This document shows, in pieces, positions 35,632 to 45,052 of a stretch of DNA of 64,000 nucleotides. The position numbers and the translations under genes were made by a program. The notes under the pieces were generated by a model, which made no database searches, was not told the DNA's origin, and worked only from the letters and a program-made list of their open reading frames with translations. The stretch comes from Catalimonadaceae bacterium JC749 (GTDB taxonomy: Bacteria > Bacteroidota > Bacteroidia > Cytophagales > Cyclobacteriaceae), in the NCBI GenBank assembly GCA_021730635.1, contig JAJNNC010000005.1, positions 310,001-374,000 on the forward strand, written 5' to 3'. How positions within the stretch are numbered: position 1 is the stretch's first letter; every line of letters begins with the position of its first letter.

Positions 35632-36234
35632 ATGACCACGGAAAAGGCAACCATATTAAAATTACAGCTACCCACAGACCCCCGTTGGGTCAGGCTGGTG
35701 GATGAAAACCTGGAAGAAATTCTGACCGACCATGCGTATTGTGAGCAGAAAGCAGCTTCATCCTGCATTTCGCTCATCATTCAGTTTCCGGAGCGGCAAG
35801 AGCTGGTAGATGTGCTGACCCCTATCGTGGCTGAAGAATGGGAGCATTTTCAGCGGGTAATTGCCCTGATCCGAAAGCGTGGTTTCCAGTTCGGCAGGAA
35901 AAGAACCGATGAATATGCTGTGGCGCTGGGCAAACTGGAACGCAAAGGAGATAAGATAGAAAGACAACTGATGGATAAGTTACTCATCAATGCATTGATA
36001 GAAGCCCGTAGTTGTGAGCGGTTTAAGATCCTCTGGAAAAATTTGCAGGATGAAGAGCTAAAACAATTCTATTATGAACTAATGGCTTCAGAAGCCGGGC
36101 ACTATGTCACCTTTGTGAAACTGGCCAAAGCGTATATGCCCGAAGAAACGGTGAAAGCCCGGTGGGAAGAGTTGTTGCGCCAGGAGGCTGACATTATTGC
36201 AAATCTGAAAGTACGTCCTGACAGGATGCATTGA
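35632..36234 (+). CDS. miaE: tRNA-(ms2io6A)-hydroxylase
   Basis: MiaE is a non-haem di-iron hydroxylase that modifies the ms2i6A37 base of certain tRNAs. I start at ATG 35632; the open frame upstream does not look like the family. The 200-residue protein has the expected ferritin-like ligands: EILTDHAYCEQKAAS, EEWEHF, EARSCERF and SEAGHY. The spacing of Glu and ExxH fits the di-iron site. It is 105 bp after the porin gene. Confidence 0.93.
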   Translation: MTTEKATILKLQLPTDPRWVRLVDENLEEILTDHAYCEQKAASSCISLIIQFPERQELVDVLTPIVAEEWEHFQRVIALIRKRGFQFGRKRTDEYAVALGKLERKGDKIERQLMDKLLINALIEARSCERFKILWKNLQDEELKQFYYELMASEAGHYVTFVKLAKAYMPEETVKARWEELLRQEADIIANLKVRPDRMH

Positions 36235-36325
36235 TGTAGGGTTACAACGTGTTTTTGTTTCCCGCTTGTCAATTTTTTACTGAAATTAGGCGTTTCTTTT
36301 ATAGCTGTACCAAAAGAAGGGTGTT

Positions 36326-38200
36326 TTGAAAATCATTCGTTTACTGATCCTCCCGCTGGGAATTTTTTGGTCCTGTTGGGCTATGGCTCAGGAAGAAATC
36401 ACACTGTATTATGATCAGGAAGAGCAGATTCCCAAAGAAACCTTCCAGGTAAGCCAAACCCAGCCTCAGGTACTTCACGGTGCCTATACGGCCTACTATG
36501 CCAGTGGGAAGATCAAAACAAAAGGTATGTACCAGCACAATGTGGCTTCAGGCAGGTGGGAATATTTTTATGAAAATGGGAAGCCGAAGATGAGAGGAAC
36601 ACTACAGGATAATGTGAACCATGGCCTGTGGGAATATTTTTTTGAGAACGGAAACCTGCAGATGAAAGGGGCGGTGTACGACAGCATCCGGCAGGGACCC
36701 TGGCAGTATTTTTTTGAAAAGGGTATCTTAAAAAGTGAGGGAAATTTTGTGGATGGAAAGAAAGAAGGCGTTTGGAATTATTATTATGAAGATGGCAAAC
36801 TCAAGGCCGAGGAAGACTTTCAAGGAGATTCCAGCGCTTATCGTGAATATTATGCTTCAGGAAGTGTAAAGCTCACAGGTAGCCGGGTGAAAGGAGAGAG
36901 TGAGGGCGTATGGACGCAATATTATGAAAATGGACAGGTAAAGGCAGAAGGAACTTATAACAAGGGGGTTCGTCAGGGCACCTGGCGCTTTTATCATGAA
37001 AACGGCAACTTGGCTTCTCAAGGTGATTTTTTAGACGGAGCCACCCTGGGTACATGGACCTACTATCATAAAAGTGGTCAGGTCAGCGCTGAAGGCGTTG
37101 AAGATAAAGGGCTCAAAGAAGGATACTGGAAATTATATCACAGCAATGGTGATTTTAAAGGAGAAGCCATTTTCACCAGGGGAAAGGGTGTCTACCAGGA
37201 ATTTTATGACAATGGCACGCTTAAAGTAAAGGGAAATATGGACAATGGTGTCCATCAGGGAAAGTGGCAGTATTTCTATGAAGACGGGACCTTGGAAGGA
37301 GAGGCTATCTTTAAAAACGGAAAAGGAAAATACCAGGGCTATTATCAGGATGGTTCTTTAAAAATGGAAGGAACCATTGAGAACAGTGAGCGCACCGGCG
37401 TCTGGAAGCTGTACAAACCCGACGGGCAGCTGGCCGGCTATTATACCAGTGTCTATGAGAATAATGAACCGGTCTTTAAAGCTCTCAACAATACTTTGGA
37501 AGCGCCTAAAACGGAACCCGCTAAAACAGCCGCTTTGAATCCGGAATACCTTTACCGGCAGAAATCATGGCGTTATTTCAAACCCAGGATCAATGAACTC
37601 AAAAGTATCATCCTTGGCATCAATCCGGTAGGGCTGATTCTGAACCGTTTGCCGGTTAGTGTGGAGTATTATATGCAGGAACGTTTAGGGTATGAGTTTG
37701 AAATTGGTATTGAAAGGAGTCCTTTTTTCCTGTTGAGCAAAGACGTAGAGGTGAACACCGCTTACCGCCGTGGCCTGTTTTTAGCGTTGAAACAAAAGTT
37801 TTACCACAACGATACCCGCTCCGGTATGTTCTATTTTGGTCACCGGCTCGGCATGGACTACCTCAACCATATTGCCAATATCGCTGAAGTGAGCCAGCTA
37901 GATGGTTCGCTGCTGTCAGAACCTACCCATACCGTGATGGCTACAGAGCAAAGGGTTTCTTATGGTATTCTGGGGGGCACCCGGCTCATGAAAGATTCGG
38001 ACATTATCAACACGAGAGTTACCAAAGATTCGCCTTCCCATGGGCTCACTTTTGACCTTTACCTGGGGCTGGGCATCGGTTACCGTTTTGTTCAGGAAAA
38101 CAATACTCCCGGAAAGTATGGCAAGCTCATGAATGATCTTCCTCATTCAGGCTTTTATTTCCCTCTGCAAATAGGTGCCACGGTAGGTTATGTTTTTTGA
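36326..38200 (+). CDS. exported MORN-repeat protein with barrel-like C terminus
   Basis: A 624-residue exported protein from a TTG start with signal peptide (LLILPLGIFWSCWAMAQE). Residues about 48-385 contain some 14 repeats of about 22-23 residues of the MORN/YwqK type (G-x-W-x-Y-Y-E-N-G-x-L-K). The last about 220 residues switch to a different composition, with alternating aromatic strands (FELEIGIERS, GLFLALKQKFYH, FDLYLGLGIGYRF) ending GATVGYVF, which resembles a small outer-membrane barrel. Databases may label the repeats 'toxin-antitoxin YwqK antitoxin', but no toxin is near and the export signal argues against that. Confidence 0.85.
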   Translation: MKIIRLLILPLGIFWSCWAMAQEEITLYYDQEEQIPKETFQVSQTQPQVLHGAYTAYYASGKIKTKGMYQHNVASGRWEYFYENGKPKMRGTLQDNVNHGLWEYFFENGNLQMKGAVYDSIRQGPWQYFFEKGILKSEGNFVDGKKEGVWNYYYEDGKLKAEEDFQGDSSAYREYYASGSVKLTGSRVKGESEGVWTQYYENGQVKAEGTYNKGVRQGTWRFYHENGNLASQGDFLDGATLGTWTYYHKSGQVSAEGVEDKGLKEGYWKLYHSNGDFKGEAIFTRGKGVYQEFYDNGTLKVKGNMDNGVHQGKWQYFYEDGTLEGEAIFKNGKGKYQGYYQDGSLKMEGTIENSERTGVWKLYKPDGQLAGYYTSVYENNEPVFKALNNTLEAPKTEPAKTAALNPEYLYRQKSWRYFKPRINELKSIILGINPVGLILNRLPVSVEYYMQERLGYEFEIGIERSPFFLLSKDVEVNTAYRRGLFLALKQKFYHNDTRSGMFYFGHRLGMDYLNHIANIAEVSQLDGSLLSEPTHTVMATEQRVSYGILGGTRLMKDSDIINTRVTKDSPSHGLTFDLYLGLGIGYRFVQENNTPGKYGKLMNDLPHSGFYFPLQIGATVGYVF

Positions 38201-38423
38201 ATTATAATACATCGCATAGGTCCGTTCCCTTATCATTTATTTTGACTGTCAGAAGTTTTTTTAGCTTATGCTTTTTGCTATTCCTAAATTCCATTCATCG
38301 CGAGTGGTCCATACAAAAGCATACTGGTAGATTTTTTCCAAAAATAATAGGGCCGTTTTTTATTTTTATGATAACAATATGCCTTGTAATTGATTTATCC
38401 CTTCATGACTCAACATACAATTT

Positions 38424-39071
38424 ATGGCGGACGAGGGTAAATCTGAAATGACATTGCCAGCAAGTGATGATCATAAAAAATACAACGAAACACGGCGGAC
38501 ATTCTTGAAACAATCATCCCTGTTGACTGCCGTGGCTCTAACACCTCCTGGCATGTTACAGATTGTGGAGCTGGAAGAAAAAGTGGACGAGCAATTCGAA
38601 AGCGTCAAAGTAACCTTGGAGATCAATGGAGAAACGAAAGAGTTGTCAGTAGAGCCTAGGGAGACATTACTGGATTTGTTGCGTGAACGACTGGATCTGA
38701 CAGGGACTAAGAAAGGATGTGATTATGGCCAGTGTGGTGCCTGCACAGTTCATGTAGATGGGCAGCGTATCAATGCCTGTCTGGCGTTCGTCATCATGCA
38801 GGAAGGAAAAAAGATCACGACCATTGAGGGGCTGAGCAAAGGAGCTACCTTACATCCTATGCAGGAAGCTTTTATGAAACACGATGGATTCCAGTGCGGC
38901 TATTGTACCCCAGGCCAGATCATGTCGGCAGTTGCTTGTATTCAGGAGGGGCATGCCAATTCAAAAGAGGAGATTCGTGAGTATATGAGTGGCAATCTCT
39001 GCCGGTGTGGGGCTTATCCTAATATCGTGAAGGCCATTGAAGAAGTGAAAAATGGAGGGGCAAAGGGATGA
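38424..39071 (+). CDS. Tat-exported 2Fe-2S subunit of PaoABC-type aldehyde oxidoreductase
   Basis: The small iron-sulfur subunit of a xanthine-oxidase-family enzyme, 215 residues. A twin-arginine signal is visible (RRTFLK at 24-29, then a hydrophobic stretch), as in E. coli PaoA/YagT. The plant-ferredoxin cluster motif GCDYGQCGACTVHVDG and the second cluster GFQCGYCTPGQ plus NLCRCGAYPN are complete. It overlaps the FAD subunit by 4 bp (ATGA). Only this subunit has a Tat signal, so the folded complex is likely exported as a whole. Confidence 0.93.
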   Translation: MADEGKSEMTLPASDDHKKYNETRRTFLKQSSLLTAVALTPPGMLQIVELEEKVDEQFESVKVTLEINGETKELSVEPRETLLDLLRERLDLTGTKKGCDYGQCGACTVHVDGQRINACLAFVIMQEGKKITTIEGLSKGATLHPMQEAFMKHDGFQCGYCTPGQIMSAVACIQEGHANSKEEIREYMSGNLCRCGAYPNIVKAIEEVKNGGAKG

Positions 39072-40051
39072 AAAATTTTCAGTATGTCAGACCTACCCAG
39101 CAGCAAGCAGCCCTGGAAACACTTGCCCAGGATGATAAAGCAATGTTCATTGCCGGAGGCACCAACCTGATCGATCTAATGAAGCGAAATGTGGTGTTGC
39201 CGGAAAAGCTGGTAGATATCAACAGGCTGCCCTTAAGAAAGATAGAGCCAACCAGCAAAGGTGTCCGCATCGGCGCCTTGGCTTCCAACAGTGAGGTGGC
39301 CGAGCATCCATTGATAAGGGAAAAGTTTCCACTGCTTTCTCAGGCACTGATCTCAGGGGCTTCGGCACAGTTGCGTAACATGGCTACCGTAGGGGGCAAT
39401 ATGATGCAACGCACCCGCTGCTATTACTTTTATGATGCCGCTCTGCCTTGTAATAAGCGTCAGCCGGGCTCAGGTTGTGGAGCACTGCAAGGCATTAATA
39501 GCAAGCATGCCATTTTTGGCTTTAGCGACAAGTGCATTGCCGTACACCCCAGTGACATGTGCGTGGCACTGGTTGCTTTAGAGGCTACAGTGCTGGTCAC
39601 CGGCCCTAAGGGTGAGCGCCAGGTTCCCTTTAAAGATTTTCACCGCCTGCCGGGGGAACATCCTGAAAGAGATACCAACCTGGAAAAAAACGAGTTGATT
39701 CTGGCAGTTGATATTCCTGCTTCTTCCTTTACCCAAAATGTGCATTACCTGAAAGTGCGTGAGCGTGCTTCCTATGCTTTTGCCCTGGTGTCGGTGGCGG
39801 CTGCCCTGGACCTGGATAAGGGCACCATTCGGAATGCCCGACTGGCGATGGGCGGCGTAGCGCATAAGCCCTGGCGTCTGATGGAAGCGGAGAAAGCACT
39901 GGTTGGTAAACCCGTTTCTGAAGAGACATTTCAGCAGACAGCAGCCCTGGCCATGCAGGGAGCCAAAGCCTTTGAGCACAATGCCTATAAGCTGAAACTG
40001 GCCCCCAATGCCATTACACAAGCCTTGAAAACAGCAGCAGGTTTATCTTAA
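39068..40051 (+). CDS. FAD-binding subunit of PaoABC-type oxidoreductase
   Basis: A 327-residue FAD-binding subunit of the molybdopterin oxidoreductase. It has the flavin-binding GGTNLIDLM and GASAQLRNMATVGGNMMQRTRC segments. Four cysteines at residues 118, 128, 137 and 156, with CNKRQPGSGC, match the extra 4Fe-4S site described for E. coli PaoB. The gene overlaps the 2Fe-2S subunit gene and is followed by the large subunit after 9 bp. Confidence 0.93.
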   Translation: MKNFQYVRPTQQQAALETLAQDDKAMFIAGGTNLIDLMKRNVVLPEKLVDINRLPLRKIEPTSKGVRIGALASNSEVAEHPLIREKFPLLSQALISGASAQLRNMATVGGNMMQRTRCYYFYDAALPCNKRQPGSGCGALQGINSKHAIFGFSDKCIAVHPSDMCVALVALEATVLVTGPKGERQVPFKDFHRLPGEHPERDTNLEKNELILAVDIPASSFTQNVHYLKVRERASYAFALVSVAAALDLDKGTIRNARLAMGGVAHKPWRLMEAEKALVGKPVSEETFQQTAALAMQGAKAFEHNAYKLKLAPNAITQALKTAAGLS

Positions 40052-40060
40052 CCTTAAGTT

Positions 40061-42286
40061 ATGGAAAAAGCATCTTTACAACAGATACAGATCGGTGATC
40101 CGCTGAACCGTGTAGAAGGACAGCTCAAAGTGACCGGGAAGGCTAAATATGCAGCAGAATACAACCTGTCTGGAGTAACCTTTGGGGTGATGGTGACCAG
40201 CACTATTGCTAAGGGGCGTATCAAAAGTATGGATACAAAACTGGCCAAGAAAGCTCCGGGAGTGCTGGCGGTGATTACTCATAAAAATGCCCCTGAAGTG
40301 CCTGGTTATAAGGCTGCTGTCAACAATGAAGGAGCTAGAGTTTACGGACAGGAATTTCGCTTGTTTTATGATGATCAGATTCATCATAACTACCAGCCCA
40401 TAGCCTTAGTGGTTGCCGATACCCTGGCAAGGGCTAATGAGGCCGCCTCAATGGTGAAAGTGCAGTATGAACAAGAAACGCACCATACGGATATAAGTCG
40501 TAACCTGGATCAAGCCATTCAACCAGCCCGCCCTGAGGATTATAGCAGAGGCGAAGAGGATGCTTATCTCACGGCTCCGGTGAAGGTAGTGCACGAATAC
40601 CATACGCCTATTCAGGTGCATAATCCTATGGAGACGCATGCCACTACAGCTGTCTGGGAAGCGGACAATAAAATCACGGTATACAATAAAACGCAGGCTA
40701 CCAAGATTTCTCAGCAAGAAATCATGAAGGCTTTCGACCTGAAAGAAGAAAACGTGCAGGCTCATTCTCCATTTGTAGGAGGCGCTTTCGGAAGTTCTTC
40801 CAGGCTCTGGCCACAGGAGATGGCAGCCATCTTGGGTGCCAAAGTGGTTGGCAGACCCGTGCAGGTAGTACTGAAACGCGATCAGGTATTTAATATGGTG
40901 GGCTATCGTCCACCATCGAGGCAGAAGGTAGGGATCGGCGCCTCCGCAGAAGGAAAGCTGATCGGGATCACCCATGAAGGATACGGAATTACCTCCCGGT
41001 ATGAGCAATTCACAGAGCGGATGATGGATCCTACCAAATCTATGTATCATTGCCCGAACCTGAATGCCAAATACAGACTGGTACCACTCGATATGAGCAC
41101 GCCTTGCTGGACAAGAGGTCCCGGCGAAACCAGTGGCTCTTTCGCCTTGGAATCGGCGATGGATGAGTTGGCTTATGCCTTGAACATGGATCCTTTGTCG
41201 TTACGGATGAAAAACTATGCGGACAAGGATCCTGAAAATGAGCTACCATGGTCGAGCAATTATTTGAAAGAGTGTTATAAACAGGGCGCAGAGCGTTTTG
41301 GCTGGCAAAAACGTAATCCTACCCCTCGCTCTATGCGATCCGGAGAATGGCAGGTAGGAATGGGGATGGCTTCAGGGATTTATAAGGCCGTACGCGATCG
41401 AGCGGTAGCCAGGGCAAAACTGCTTTCAGATGGTTCTGTGCTGGTACAGAGTGCTGTAGCCGATGTAGGCCCAGGTTCTGCCACCATCTTTACACAGATT
41501 GCCGCTGATGTGATGGGTACCAGTATAGAAAAGACACGTTTTGAATGGGGGGATTCTTCCTTACCGCATGCACCGGGTCAGTTTGGTTCCCACACCACTG
41601 CTTCTGTGGGTTCAGCGGTTTATGATGTCTGTACGGCTTTAAAGCAAAAGATACAGGAACTGGCCGTAAACCAGAAGGGCTCATCGCTGCAAGGGGCACA
41701 AGCCACTAATGTAGTGTTTGAGAACGCATCCATCCGTTTGAAAAACGGGACAACCAGTCTCACCTATAGTGATTTTCTCCAACAGCAACAGTTACCATCA
41801 CTAGAGGTAATCAAAGAGTCTGATGGAGGGCCATTATTAGAAAAGTATTCCGGTAAATCGTTTTGTGCCAATTTTGTGGAAGTGCGTGTCCATTCAGTTA
41901 CCGGAGAAGTGCGGGTACAAAGGGTGGTGTCGGCAGTGGATGCGGGAAAGATTATGAACCACAAAACAGCTCAGAGTCAGGTATATGGAGCCGTCGTCTG
42001 GGGTATCGGTATTGCGCTGATGGAAGAAGGCCTCATAGACCATCGCTACGGGCGGCATGTAAACAATGATTTAGCGGAGTACCATGTGCCGGTGCATGCC
42101 GACGTTCCTGATATTGAGGTCATTCTCATCGATAAGGAAGATCCTGTGATCGACCCCATGGGTGCCAAAGGGATAGGGGAAATTCCATTGGTCGGATTTA
42201 CGGCTGCGATTGCCAATGCGGTGTATCATGCAACTGGCCAGCGGATACGGAACCTGCCGATTACACCCGCAAAACTAATATCATAA
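40061..42286 (+). CDS. molybdopterin-binding large subunit of PaoABC-type oxidoreductase
   Basis: The 741-residue catalytic subunit of a xanthine-dehydrogenase-family enzyme, likely oxidising aldehydes in the periplasm. N-terminal GKAKYAAEYNLSG and the FVGGAFGSSSRLWPQE, RGPGETSGSFALESAMDELA and GSHTTASVGSAVYD segments bind the cofactor; the catalytic Glu is in MGAKGIGEIPLVG near the C terminus. It has no signal peptide of its own, as in PaoC, and is presumably exported with the Tat-signal subunit. A dedicated maturation gene is not adjacent. Confidence 0.93.
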   Translation: MEKASLQQIQIGDPLNRVEGQLKVTGKAKYAAEYNLSGVTFGVMVTSTIAKGRIKSMDTKLAKKAPGVLAVITHKNAPEVPGYKAAVNNEGARVYGQEFRLFYDDQIHHNYQPIALVVADTLARANEAASMVKVQYEQETHHTDISRNLDQAIQPARPEDYSRGEEDAYLTAPVKVVHEYHTPIQVHNPMETHATTAVWEADNKITVYNKTQATKISQQEIMKAFDLKEENVQAHSPFVGGAFGSSSRLWPQEMAAILGAKVVGRPVQVVLKRDQVFNMVGYRPPSRQKVGIGASAEGKLIGITHEGYGITSRYEQFTERMMDPTKSMYHCPNLNAKYRLVPLDMSTPCWTRGPGETSGSFALESAMDELAYALNMDPLSLRMKNYADKDPENELPWSSNYLKECYKQGAERFGWQKRNPTPRSMRSGEWQVGMGMASGIYKAVRDRAVARAKLLSDGSVLVQSAVADVGPGSATIFTQIAADVMGTSIEKTRFEWGDSSLPHAPGQFGSHTTASVGSAVYDVCTALKQKIQELAVNQKGSSLQGAQATNVVFENASIRLKNGTTSLTYSDFLQQQQLPSLEVIKESDGGPLLEKYSGKSFCANFVEVRVHSVTGEVRVQRVVSAVDAGKIMNHKTAQSQVYGAVVWGIGIALMEEGLIDHRYGRHVNNDLAEYHVPVHADVPDIEVILIDKEDPVIDPMGAKGIGEIPLVGFTAAIANAVYHATGQRIRNLPITPAKLIS

Positions 42287-42392
42287 ACACAGGGATTGAT
42301 TCAAATGAATTTTTCTCACCAAGCATTTTCAAAATTATTTGTCTATACAATCAATAATTATTTTTCAACCATACATTTAAAATAAAGCAAAA

Positions 42393-43703
42393 ATGAACAG
42401 GTATAAAATGAAAAAAGGTACCATAAAATGGTCAGCTTTCCTATTGGTAACAGGCGCTATCCTGACTGCTTGTGGTTCCTCGCAAAACAATGAGGAGGCC
42501 AACGATGCCGTCGCTCAAAACAGCCAGGCTGTGGATACCTTGGAAACACCCGTAGGACAGTTGGTCACACTTCCCGCACCTGATACGACCCATAACGCTG
42601 AGAAACGCAGTGATGCCATCGGATGGTCTGAGGGTCAAATGCCGCAGGCACCGGAGGGATTTACAGTCAGTAAATATGCGGAAAATCTCAAGCATCCACG
42701 CAACATGTTCGTAGCCTCCAACGGCGATGTGTTTGTGGCCGAGTCTGATGATGAAGGCAAAAGTGCCAATCAGATTACCTTACTGAGAGATACCAATCAG
42801 GATGGACAACCAGATGTACAGGAAGTTTTTCTTTCGGATCTGAAACAGCCTTATGGAATGCTTGTCCTGAACAATTATTTCTATGTAGGCAATACCGACG
42901 GTTTGGTTCGATATCCCTACAAAGAAGGGCAGAACAAGATCACGGCAGAAGGGGAAAAAATACTGGAGCTGCCCGCCGGCGGGTATAACCACCATTGGAC
43001 CCGCAACCTGCTGGCCAGTCCTGATGGCGCTAAAATTTATATATCCGTAGGCTCAGCCAGCAATGTTGGAGAATATGGGATGGAGGAGGAAGAGCGTAGG
43101 GCTAATATCCTGGAAGTAAATCCTGATGGCTCTGGTGAACGCGTTTATGCGAGCGGACTGAGAAATCCTGTGGGCATCGACTGGGCCCCTACTACCAATG
43201 TGCTTTGGACCGCTGTGAACGAACGGGATAAAATAGGAGACGAACTGGTGCCTGATTACCTGACCAGCGTTCAGCCAGAAGGCTTCTATGGCTGGCCATA
43301 CAGTTACTTTGGTCAGCATGTGGACCCACGCATGGCAGGGCAGCGACCGGAACTGGTAGAGAAAGCCATTGTGCCGGATGTGCCGCTAGGCGCGCATACC
43401 GCTTCATTGGGGCTGGCTTTTTATGAAGGCGATGCTTTTCCCGCCCAGTACAAAAATGGCGCTTTCATCGGACAGCATGGTTCCTGGAATCATTCTGAAT
43501 TTGTAGGTTATAAGGTGGTGTTTGTACCGTTTCAAAATGGAAAACCCAGTGGTGAGCCGGAAGATTTCCTCACAGGGTTTATTGCCAATGCTGAGCAGAA
43601 TGAGGTCTATGGCCGGCCAGTAGGTATCGCTATGTTGCCCGATGGCTCCATGCTGGTGGCGGATGATGCGGGTAACACCATCTGGCGGGTGAGTGCCCAG
43701 TAA
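42393..43703 (+). CDS. lipoprotein PQQ-dependent sugar (sorbosone) dehydrogenase-type protein
   Basis: A 436-residue lipoprotein: hydrophobic start and lipobox LTAC with Cys 27. The mature domain is the beta-propeller of the glucose/sorbosone dehydrogenase family: HPRNMFVASNGDVFVAES, GGYNHHWTRNLLASPDG, YASGLRNPVGIDWAP, GSWNHSEFVGYKVVFVPF, and RPVGIAMLPDGSMLVADDAGNTIWRV. It follows the PaoABC-type genes after 107 bp on the same strand. Whether it uses PQQ or only has the fold cannot be decided here. Confidence 0.88.
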   Translation: MNRYKMKKGTIKWSAFLLVTGAILTACGSSQNNEEANDAVAQNSQAVDTLETPVGQLVTLPAPDTTHNAEKRSDAIGWSEGQMPQAPEGFTVSKYAENLKHPRNMFVASNGDVFVAESDDEGKSANQITLLRDTNQDGQPDVQEVFLSDLKQPYGMLVLNNYFYVGNTDGLVRYPYKEGQNKITAEGEKILELPAGGYNHHWTRNLLASPDGAKIYISVGSASNVGEYGMEEEERRANILEVNPDGSGERVYASGLRNPVGIDWAPTTNVLWTAVNERDKIGDELVPDYLTSVQPEGFYGWPYSYFGQHVDPRMAGQRPELVEKAIVPDVPLGAHTASLGLAFYEGDAFPAQYKNGAFIGQHGSWNHSEFVGYKVVFVPFQNGKPSGEPEDFLTGFIANAEQNEVYGRPVGIAMLPDGSMLVADDAGNTIWRVSAQ

Positions 43704-43784
43704 TAAAAGGGGTTGACTGTAGGGTGACAATGAGGAAAAGCACGACCAATTAATTTCTTCTGGACGGCCTTGGTTTGCCAAAAA

Positions 43785-43812
43785 AAAGGGTTACCGATGG
43801 ATGTAACCCTTT
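43785..43812 (-). terminator. terminator of the telA operon
   Basis: AAAGGGTTAC and GTAACCCTTT pair perfectly around an 8-base loop. On the minus strand the hairpin is followed by a run of T, so it ends transcription from the telA-type gene, which stops about 20 bp before it. Confidence 0.85.
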
Positions 43813-43833
43813 ACCATAATTCTATGATTTACC

Positions 43834-45036
43834 TTACGAATTGGTATCGGTAATATCCAGAATGACCGCTTCTTTGATGGCATTGCCTCTCTCCATACGG
43901 GCGATGGTAGCGGAAGCTTCATCGGTCAGTCGCTGAAACTTCTCTACCTGCTGGCGCATCATAGGAATGGATTCTCTCCGGAAAGTGGAGATCTCATCCA
44001 TAGCCTGATTCAAGGTATTGAAGGCAGCGGTGAGTTTTTCTACATCCAGCGTAGAAGCTGTCGCCTGCTTTTGTATCTCCATTCCCTGAGTACGAAGGAC
44101 GCGAGCATTGTCTTCAATCAGATCCGTTGTGGTCTGATCTACTTTCCGCTTCGCATCGAGTACCCTGCGCTGGTTGTTCAAAGCAAGACGGGTAGTGACA
44201 GCTACGCGCAGCGCACTGGCCGTGATAGTAATGGTCCTGTTGATCCCTGTGATCAGCTCACGGTTATTACGGATCAGCATATCATAGGAGATGACCCCCT
44301 GCTGGTTGACGGCCAATGAGGTTTGCAGGTCCAGGATACGCTGGTTCAAAGGAAAAAGCAGTTCTTCTTCCACAAAGCGTTTTTCATCACTGTCGGGCTC
44401 CATTTGCCTTGCTTTCTCTTCCAGTTTTTCATACAGGCTTTGCCCCATGACAATGGCCCTCCGGAGTCCATCCAGGGTATCCCTCATGTGCTGTTTATCA
44501 ATCTCCAGCGTCTTGTTATCATCGCTGAGTTGTTGTCGACCTGCTTCCAGGCTTTTGATAATATCGGCAATCACTGCAGAAGAGGCTTCGTATTTTTCCA
44601 GGTAGCGGCTCACTGCATTTTTCTTACCCAATAAACCTCTGAAAAAACGGGAACCCGCACTGCTGGGGCTGTTGAGATTATAATGTTTAGGATTAATCTC
44701 TTCCACCTGTTTACGCAGGTCCAGCAGCGAGTTAGCCACTTTGCTACCATCCTGTGAATGGGACAGCGTCCGGACCGACTGATCCAGGATTTTAGAGTGA
44801 TGAGCCATGGCCGTCTGATGCTTCATGCCCATTTCATTGACATATCTTTTCTTGGTCAGATCTTGTAAATCAGTAGAGAGCAGCTCTTCAGCCAGTTGGC
44901 TGGTTTTCTCTTCCACTACGGGATCTTTCTTCGGTTTCTTTTCAGAGTCATTTAATGATAATTCTTCCAGCACCACTGATTCCGTCACAGGCTTGAGAGA
45001 AAGGCCTTCCTGGGTAGTTGTTTTTTTTGTTTCCAT
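43834..45036 (-). CDS. TelA-family toxic anion resistance protein
   Basis: A 400-residue cytoplasmic helical protein of the TelA/KlaA family, which is linked to tellurite and membrane-stress resistance; its exact mechanism is unknown. Characteristic parts are the coiled-coil core (SRYLEKYEASSAVIADIIKSLEAGRQQL, DNKTLEIDKQHM), the DTLDGLRRAIVMGQSLYEKLEEK segment and the TASTLDVEKLTAAFNTLNQAMDEISTFR C-terminal block. It is downstream of a membrane XpaC-like gene, a common pairing. Confidence 0.9.
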   Translation of the reverse strand: METKKTTTQEGLSLKPVTESVVLEELSLNDSEKKPKKDPVVEEKTSQLAEELLSTDLQDLTKKRYVNEMGMKHQTAMAHHSKILDQSVRTLSHSQDGSKVANSLLDLRKQVEEINPKHYNLNSPSSAGSRFFRGLLGKKNAVSRYLEKYEASSAVIADIIKSLEAGRQQLSDDNKTLEIDKQHMRDTLDGLRRAIVMGQSLYEKLEEKARQMEPDSDEKRFVEEELLFPLNQRILDLQTSLAVNQQGVISYDMLIRNNRELITGINRTITITASALRVAVTTRLALNNQRRVLDAKRKVDQTTTDLIEDNARVLRTQGMEIQKQATASTLDVEKLTAAFNTLNQAMDEISTFRRESIPMMRQQVEKFQRLTDEASATIARMERGNAIKEAVILDITDTNS

Positions 45037-45052
45037 TGTGTTAGGATTAAAG

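Noticed and set aside
36470-37480. MORN/YwqK repeats that databases often name 'toxin-antitoxin system antitoxin'
   Set aside because: The protein is exported and no toxin lies near; the label is not supported here.
38197-38451. 84-residue plus-strand reading frame after the MORN-repeat gene
   Set aside because: It overlaps the start of the 2Fe-2S subunit gene, has no family look, and its composition is that of AT-rich intergenic DNA.
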